This document shows, one piece after another, positions 5,742-9,902 of a DNA stretch of 9,902 nt. The notes beneath the pieces were generated by a model. The model was not told the origin of the DNA. It ran no database searches and saw nothing but the letters and a program-made list of their open reading frames with translations. Source of the DNA: Pontiellaceae bacterium (GTDB taxonomy: Bacteria; Verrucomicrobiota; Kiritimatiellia; Kiritimatiellales; Tichowtungiaceae); the NCBI GenBank assembly GCA_025457785.1, contig JALOTS010000178.1:1-9902 (forward strand). Reading direction: 5' to 3'. The position numbers and the translations under genes are program-made. The number at the start of each line of letters is the position of its first letter. The first letter of the stretch is position 1.

Positions 5742-5766
5742 GCACAGGCTGGAAAGCCGGCGCCAC
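5742..5766 (-). repeat. Solo REP-like palindrome between mvaD and nth
   Basis: On the minus strand: GTG, arm GCGCCGGCT, loop TTCC, arm AGCCTGTGC, then AT. The 3 + 9 + 4 + 9 layout and trailing AT are the same as in the cca repeats. The stem has seven Watson-Crick pairs, one wobble and one mismatch; ungapped identity to unit F4 over 27 bases is 18. It looks like a sequence variant of the same family or a substrate of a different RAYT. It ends 19 bases before the nth ATG. Confidence 0.6.
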
Positions 5767-5785
5767 AGGATGTACGATCGGTCAA

Positions 5786-6439
5786 ATGAAAACAAAAGAG
5801 GAACGGGCGGAAATGATCGGACAAATGCTGGATCAGCTTTATCCTGCGGTTGACGTTCCGCTGAAACATCAAGATGCCTATACCCTGCTGGTTGCTGTGA
5901 TTCTTTCTGCTCAATGTACCGATAAACGGGTCAACGAGGTGACACCCGCACTGTTCGCCGAAGCCAACACGCCGGAAAAAATGACACAGCTCGGTCCGGA
6001 AAAAATCCGCGAACACATTGCAAGCTGCGGACTGGCCAACAATAAATCCCGGGCGATTTTTGAGCTGTCGAAGATGCTGATCGCCGACCATGGCGGCAAG
6101 GTGCCGGACAGTTTCCAGGCGTTGGAAAATCTGCCGGGTGTTGGACATAAAACCGCGTCGGTGATTATGGCGCAGGCCTTCGGCGTTCCGGCGTTTCCAG
6201 TCGATACGCACATTCACCGCCTCGCCCGGCGCTGGAAACTGACCAACGGGAAAAACGTTAAGCAAACCGAGGCCGATTTAAAAAAACTTTTCCCGCCGGA
6301 ACGCTGGAACAAGCTGCATATTCAATTGATTCTCTACGGACGCGAACACTGTTCCGCCCGGGGCTGCGACGGCACAATATGTCCGATCTGCCGAACGCTC
6401 TTTCCGAACCGGAAAAAACCGTTTCACACCCGGAAATGA
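5786..6439 (+). CDS. nth: Endonuclease III (DNA glycosylase/AP lyase)
   Basis: Base-excision repair enzyme that removes oxidised pyrimidines and cleaves the abasic site. 217 residues, normal for the family. Seen: ILSAQCTDKRVNEVTPALF (39-57), the family signature; helix-hairpin-helix LPGVGHKTA (116-124) with catalytic K122; PVDTHIHRLARR (138-149) with catalytic D140; and a C-terminal cysteine cluster C189, C194, C199, C202. E. coli Nth binds its 4Fe-4S cluster with C-x6-C-x2-C-x5-C; here the spacing is C-x4-C-x4-C-x2-C and nothing follows the last cysteine in ligand position, so the cluster is rearranged or bound differently. The ATG at 5786 has no strong ribosome binding site. The gene stands alone: divergent from mvaD, and its TGA is 35 bases from the convergent glgC stop. 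Confidence 0.96.
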   Translation: MKTKEERAEMIGQMLDQLYPAVDVPLKHQDAYTLLVAVILSAQCTDKRVNEVTPALFAEANTPEKMTQLGPEKIREHIASCGLANNKSRAIFELSKMLIADHGGKVPDSFQALENLPGVGHKTASVIMAQAFGVPAFPVDTHIHRLARRWKLTNGKNVKQTEADLKKLFPPERWNKLHIQLILYGREHCSARGCDGTICPICRTLFPNRKKPFHTRK

Positions 6440-6474
6440 TTTCCAGACGTTGAAGCGAAACCATCCCAAACGGC

Positions 6475-7722
6475 TTACAGCCGCGTGCCGGAGGGAATAA
6501 CCGTGTTTTTAGGAATGACAATCACCCCGTCGCGAACCACGTAAAGCGACGTCTGCTCGCCTTCCTGTTTGCCTTCCGGCGAAATATAAACACTGTCGCC
6601 GATGCGAACATTTTTATCAATAATAGCGTTTTTAACGTAGCAGTCCCGCCCGATTCCCAGCCGAATCTGGTCGTGATTCTTCGGCGCCTTTTCATGGTCG
6701 AAATAATCGGATCCCATAATGATGGAGTGCTCAATCACCGTGCCCTCCCCGATCACCGCGCGCAGACCGATCACCGAGCGCAGAATCCGATGTCCGGAAA
6801 TAATACAGCCTTCAGCCAGCAGACAGCGGTTGAGGTCGCAGCAGTTGATCTTGGACGGCGGCAGATACCGCATGTGTGTATAGATGGGCGCGGTTGCGGA
6901 ATAAAAGGTGAACTCGGGAACGAGATCGGTCAGCGCCAGATTGGCATCATGGAACATGCCAATCGTTCCGATATCTTTCCAGTACCCTTCAAAGATATGG
7001 CTGTACACATTGCAATCATGAATAGCCATCGGAATGATGTGTTTTCCGAAATCCTGATGATCATTTCCGCAAAGCAGACTGGTCAGCACGTTGACGTTGA
7101 AAATGTAAATCCCCATGCTGGCGAGGTAGCGTTCGTCCTGATACATCGGGGCACGCAACTGATCAAGCCGCTTGCTGTTTCCAGGTTTTTCGGCAAATTC
7201 GATGATTTTGCCTTTATCGTCCACATGCATGATTCCCAGCGAACCGGCCTCGCGGCGCGGAACCGGCTTGGTGCAGATGGTTACATCCGCACCGCGCTCG
7301 ATATGTTCGCGGATCACCTCTGAAAAATCCATGCGGTAAAGCTGGTCGCCGGAAAGAATCACGACAATATCGGGCTCACTGGTCATATAATGGCGCATCG
7401 ACTGGCGGACCGCGTCGGCGGTACCCTGGAACCAGCCGCTGGAAGTCGGGGTTTGTTCGGCCGCCAGCATGCGCACGAAACCGGGCGAAAACTGATCAAA
7501 AATATAGGTGGACTGAATGTGCCGGTGCAGGGAAGCGCTGTTGAACTGAGTGAGCAGATAGATCGAACGGATTCCGCTGTTGATACAGTTGCTGATCGGA
7601 ATATCAACCAGCCGGTATTTTCCGGCAATTGGAACGGCCGGTTTGGCGCGGTCCTGTGTAAGAGGCTGAAGCCGTGTACCCGCTCCGCCGCCAAGAATCA
7701 GCCCGACTGTTTTGACACTCAT
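6475..7722 (-). CDS. glgC: Glucose-1-phosphate adenylyltransferase (ADP-glucose pyrophosphorylase)
   Basis: Makes ADP-glucose from ATP and glucose-1-phosphate, the committed step of bacterial glycogen synthesis. 415 residues, as expected. Nucleotidyltransferase domain: LGGGAGTRLQPLTQDRAKPA (10-29), YRLVDIPISNCINSGI (36-51), GTADAVRQ (100-107), LSGDQLYRMDF (123-133) with metal-binding D126, and the glucose-1-phosphate site IIEFAEKPGN; then a C-terminal left-handed beta-helix. The sequence reads closer to plant and cyanobacterial enzymes than to the E. coli type in the PLTQDRAKPAVPIAGKYRL region. The start at 7722 is preceded by AAGGAG with a 7-base spacer; 36 further upstream codons are open but basic and without family similarity, so they were left out. 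No other glycogen gene is in view. Convergent with nth. Confidence 0.96.
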   Translation of the reverse strand: MSVKTVGLILGGGAGTRLQPLTQDRAKPAVPIAGKYRLVDIPISNCINSGIRSIYLLTQFNSASLHRHIQSTYIFDQFSPGFVRMLAAEQTPTSSGWFQGTADAVRQSMRHYMTSEPDIVVILSGDQLYRMDFSEVIREHIERGADVTICTKPVPRREAGSLGIMHVDDKGKIIEFAEKPGNSKRLDQLRAPMYQDERYLASMGIYIFNVNVLTSLLCGNDHQDFGKHIIPMAIHDCNVYSHIFEGYWKDIGTIGMFHDANLALTDLVPEFTFYSATAPIYTHMRYLPPSKINCCDLNRCLLAEGCIISGHRILRSVIGLRAVIGEGTVIEHSIIMGSDYFDHEKAPKNHDQIRLGIGRDCYVKNAIIDKNVRIGDSVYISPEGKQEGEQTSLYVVRDGVIVIPKNTVIPSGTRL

Positions 7723-7729
7723 AATTAAA

Positions 7730-7735
7730 CTCCTT
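7730..7735 (-). promoter_or_regulatory. Ribosome binding site deciding the glgC start
   Basis: AAGGAG on the minus strand, seven bases before ATG at 7722. It supports MSVKTVGLILGGG as the N-terminus rather than the open frame that extends upstream to 7830. Confidence 0.7.
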
Positions 7736-7845
7736 CCATTCAGGGCAACCTTATAAACATTCCATTGATTCTTTCGCCAGAAGAAAATGCGTTTTAACCT
7801 CATTATTCGCTTTTTCGAACTACGATACATCCACTTCTCGCGTTT

Positions 7846-8070
7846 TTATTTTGAGGGTTTTTTCGGCGTTGCGTTTGACGGATTTTTTCGACGGCGATTC
7901 GGGTCTTTTTCCCATTTGTCGAATTCGCCGCTGTCGCCGCCGCAGAAAAAGACCTGCCGGACAACGAAGTTGCTGCCGTCGCAGTCGGTGTCCACCTTCC
8001 GGCAGGCAATATCCGCCGTGTCGCGGGAGTTGACGACATCGCAAATAAGGGGTCGGGCCGCCGGACGGAT
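7846..8070 (-). pseudogene. Possible remnant of an unidentified gene
   Basis: The minus-strand frame between a TGA (8071-8073) and a TAA (7846-7848) encodes 74 residues that look more protein-like than either overlapping frame: it contains DVVNSRDTADIACRKV, then SNFVVRQVFFCGGDSGEFDKW, and a lysine/asparagine-rich tail ending KKPSK. It has no ATG, and its only GTG is internal with a partial purine stretch before it. The overlapping minus-strand frames are arginine- or alanine-rich in the manner of shadow frames. The family is not recognised. This could be the C-terminal end of a decayed gene; it could also be chance. Confidence 0.25.
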
Positions 8071-8111
8071 TCATAGTTGTTATGTTTTTTATTGCTTTGC
8101 AACAGGTTATG

Positions 8112-8159
8112 CTGTTTAAACTCTGTGAATTGTATTCTGTGATGAGTTTAATTAAACAG
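8112..8159. promoter_or_regulatory. Inverted repeat upstream of the GH28 gene, possible operator
   Basis: CTGTTTAA (8112-8119) and TTAAACAG (8152-8159) are exact inverted copies, with ACTC/GAGT extending the pairing inward past a TTAA bulge. Inside sit the 8-base palindrome GTTTAAAC (8114-8121) and the 12-base palindrome GTTTAATTAAAC (8146-8157). Two related palindromes about 32 bases apart upstream of a polysaccharide-degradation gene suit paired repressor sites; no regulator gene is in view to support this. Confidence 0.35.
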
Positions 8160-8284
8160 TTTCGAGCTTCGGAATCTGGAAGAATGGAGAAATAAAGAGG
8201 GCGGGGTTTTTGTCGCAACAATGAATCAGGCGGATCCCTTTTCCAACCTCGGCGGAATTCCAGATGGAAGTGTTCGGGGGAAAT

Positions 8285-8302
8285 CCGGTTCAATGGAACC
8301 GG
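8285..8302 (+). promoter_or_regulatory. Perfect leader hairpin upstream of the GH28 gene
   Basis: CCGGTTC (8285-8291) pairs with GAACCGG (8296-8302) around an AATG loop, a perfect 7-bp stem ending 31 bases before the GH28 ATG and 16 before its ribosome binding site. No T run follows, so it is not a simple terminator. It may act in the mRNA leader (stability or translation) or as a protein site on DNA. Confidence 0.4.
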
Positions 8303-8333
8303 CAGACAGGAAAAATTGAAAGGACGGATCTTT

Positions 8334-9902
8334 ATGGACATCATGCGCAGAATGTTAATGGTGACAGCAGTAATGAGCCTGCTGATTTCAGGTTGTGCCG
8401 GGGTAACTTCAATCAGCACGGACACTCAGGCACCCGTTCAAAGCGTTTTACAGACTCATCAAACAGTTTTCAATGTGTATGATTACGGAGCTGCGGGCGA
8501 TGGAAAGACCCTCGACAGTCCCGCGATCAACCGTGCGATCGAAGCCTGTGCCAATGCGGGAGGCGGGACCGTTACCCTTCCGGCGGGCACGTACCTGAGC
8601 GGCAGCATCCGTCTCAAAAGCAATATAAATCTCCATATCGGCGCCGGAGCAACCATCCTGGGTGCTCCGCAGGAACTGAATGCCTACGATCTGACCGAAC
8701 CGTGGGAGGGGGTCGCCTATCAGGACTTCGGGCATACCTTCTTTCATAACAGTTTGATCTGGGGCGAAAATCTGACGAATGTGTCGATTACAGGCTCCGG
8801 GATGATTAACGGCGGCGGACTGGTTCATAACACCGATATGCTGAACCACATGGGTGGTTTTTTAACATGGCGGACGCCCGATTTGTCTAAAACATACGAC
8901 CCTGTTCGGGTGGGCAATAAGACCATTGCCCTGAAACTCTGCCGTAACGTGCTGATGCGCGATTTTACGGTTTACCATGGCGGTCATTTTGCGATCCTGG
9001 CGACTGGTTGCGACGGAATGACCATAGATAATGTGACCATAGACACCAATCGTGACGGCATTGACATTGACTGCTGCCGCAACACCGTCATTTCCAACTG
9101 CCGGGTCAACGCGCCAAATGACGATGCGATCTGTCCCAAGAGCTCCTATGCGCTCGGACGGAACGTCATTACCGAGAACCTGACCATTGTAAACTGCCAG
9201 GTTTCCGGATTTAAGGAAGGGACTCTGTTGGATGGATCGATGCAACCGAGCAAACTCAAGAACGGACGAATCAAGTTCGGAACCGAAGCCAACGGAGGCT
9301 TTCGCAACATAACCGTAGCCAACTGTACCTTCCGCGGCTGTCGCGGTCTGGCACTGGAAGAGGTGGATGGCGGCATCATGGAAAATATCACCATCAACAA
9401 CATTTCCATGATGGATGTTGCGGCCTATCCGATCTACATCACGCTGGGCGACCGCCATCGCGGACCGAATATTACCCGTCCGGGGAAACTCAGAAACATT
9501 TTAATTTCAAATGTGGTGGCGACTGGCATTGAGAAGATGAGCGGGATTCAGATCACCGGTACGCCTGCGCAGCCCATTGAAGGCGTGCGGCTGGAAAACA
9601 TGAAGCTCGTCTTCGACGGCGGGGGGACCCTCGAAGATGCCGCGCGTGTTCCCAAAGAATTAGGCAGTGATTATCCGGAACCCTCCCGAATCGGCATCTT
9701 GCCGTCTTACGGACTGTTTGCCCGCCATGTCCGGGGACTGGAACTGGAAAACATCAGCGTAAGTTTTCTGAACGAAGATCTGCGTCCGGCAATGGTTTGC
9801 ACGGATGTGGACGGACTTGAAATCGATAATTTCAAAGCACAGCTTGCATCCGATGTCCCCGCCGCCCGGTTCAATGATGTCCGGGGATTGGTTATCCGCA
9901 AC
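8334..9902 (+). CDS. GH28 polygalacturonase/rhamnogalacturonidase-like lipoprotein, C-terminus beyond window
   Basis: Predicted exported glycoside hydrolase acting on galacturonic-acid-containing polysaccharide. 523 codons are visible, open to the edge. Order: lipoprotein signal with lipobox LISGC (C21); pectate-lyase-3-like start FNVYDYGAAGDGKTLDSPAI through GGGTVTLPAGTYLSGSI; then right-handed beta-helix repeats rich in NITI/NVTI/NISM strands. GH28 active-site landmarks: TNRDGIDID (238-246) in place of NTD, PNDDAICPKSS with D263-D264, and NGRIKFGTE with RIK at 312-314. The GHG motif is replaced by FKEGTLLDG (293-301), which I recall from a bacterial GH28 subgroup. AAAGGA (8319-8324) lies nine bases before the chosen ATG; ATGs at codons 4 and 7 are possible. 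Divergent from glgC, with a long leader carrying a hairpin. Exact substrate cannot be set from sequence alone. Confidence 0.9.
   Translation, partial: MDIMRRMLMVTAVMSLLISGCAGVTSISTDTQAPVQSVLQTHQTVFNVYDYGAAGDGKTLDSPAINRAIEACANAGGGTVTLPAGTYLSGSIRLKSNINLHIGAGATILGAPQELNAYDLTEPWEGVAYQDFGHTFFHNSLIWGENLTNVSITGSGMINGGGLVHNTDMLNHMGGFLTWRTPDLSKTYDPVRVGNKTIALKLCRNVLMRDFTVYHGGHFAILATGCDGMTIDNVTIDTNRDGIDIDCCRNTVISNCRVNAPNDDAICPKSSYALGRNVITENLTIVNCQVSGFKEGTLLDGSMQPSKLKNGRIKFGTEANGGFRNITVANCTFRGCRGLALEEVDGGIMENITINNISMMDVAAYPIYITLGDRHRGPNITRPGKLRNILISNVVATGIEKMSGIQITGTPAQPIEGVRLENMKLVFDGGGTLEDAARVPKELGSDYPEPSRIGILPSYGLFARHVRGLELENISVSFLNEDLRPAMVCTDVDGLEIDNFKAQLASDVPAARFNDVRGLVIRN

Larger units (their letters stand above)
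7723..8333. other. 611-base region without a confident gene, between divergent glgC and GH28
   Basis: It should hold the promoters of both divergent genes. For glgC, a TATAAG (minus strand, 7747-7752) could be a -10 but no good -35 accompanies it. For the GH28 gene, TTGCTT (8092-8097), 17 bases, then TTTAAA (8115-8120) is a weak sigma-70-like match and would give a leader of about 200 bases. The GC-rich part 7846-8070 contains a possible gene remnant; 8080-8160 is AT-rich with an inverted repeat; a clean hairpin lies at 8285-8302. No tRNA or recognisable small RNA was seen. Confidence 0.5.

Noticed and set aside
6432..6444. GGAAA/TTTCC hairpin over the nth stop codon as a bidirectional terminator
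   Set aside because: The stem is five pairs with a three-base loop and no T run on either strand.
8301..8310. GGCAGACAGG, matching the start of the cca R palindromes
   Set aside because: Only ten bases match and no second arm follows, so it is most likely chance.
8221..8319. 32-codon plus-strand frame ahead of the GH28 gene, as a leader peptide
   Set aside because: No ribosome binding site before its ATG and no regulatory codon pattern; its stop lies close to the GH28 ribosome binding site but that alone is too little.
7820..8425. Long minus-strand open frame of about 200 codons
   Set aside because: It runs through the GH28 start and leader, its composition is arginine-rich over the GC-rich part, and no family is recognisable.
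8448..9458. Two minus-strand open frames opposite the GH28 gene
   Set aside because: Shadow frames of a well-supported beta-helix enzyme on the plus strand.

Overview
The window looks like chromosomal DNA of a free-living, polysaccharide-degrading bacterium, most likely from the PVC superphylum (Kiritimatiellota, Verrucomicrobiota or Lentisphaerota type). That placement is inference. It rests on the particular transposase family present (a RAYT opening with RRRLPHW), its flanking GTG-hairpin repeats, a long-type NagB sequence, a plant/cyanobacteria-like GlgC and a GH28 lipoprotein of the kind common in marine polysaccharide degraders. No rRNA, tRNA or CRISPR array is visible.

Layout. Positions 1-2509 hold three minus-strand genes, read dsbD (1289-2509), a MIF-family tautomerase (858-1193), then the N-terminal 238 codons of nagB (1-714, cut by the window edge). 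Divergent from dsbD, with only 25 bases between the start codons, is cca (2535-4769, plus). It encodes a CCA-adding tRNA nucleotidyltransferase whose HD domain is interrupted in frame by about 305 codons: a complete-looking REP-associated tyrosine transposase (RAYT) domain embedded in seven copies of a 25-nt palindrome. Convergent with cca is mvaD (4785-5672, minus), a mevalonate diphosphate decarboxylase that has cleanly lost the roughly 31 residues holding its ATP-binding loop. Divergent from mvaD is nth (5786-6439, plus, endonuclease III). A lone palindrome of the same 25-nt architecture as the cca repeats lies between them. Convergent with nth is glgC (6475-7722, minus, ADP-glucose synthesis). 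A 611-base region (7723-8333) without a confident gene follows; it holds a possible gene remnant and two inverted repeats. The window ends in a GH28 polygalacturonase-like lipoprotein (8334-9902, plus, open at the edge).

How the genes fit together. They are mostly unrelated housekeeping and metabolic genes in short or single-gene units with alternating strands: tRNA 3'-end maturation (cca), base-excision repair (nth), isoprenoid precursor synthesis (mvaD), glycogen synthesis (glgC), amino-sugar catabolism (nagB), extracytoplasmic thiol redox (dsbD) and pectin-like polysaccharide attack (GH28). They do not form one pathway.

The most unusual object is the cca-RAYT gene. An essential-type tRNA enzyme appears to carry a whole HUH-type transposase and its palindromic substrates as translated sequence. 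No stop codon interrupts 744 codons, and the RAYT lacks an ATG start and a stop of its own. The RAYT is bracketed by two similar blocks of three palindromes whose first two units are exactly 741 bases (247 codons) apart. Recombination between those units would therefore delete the transposase and keep the cca reading frame.
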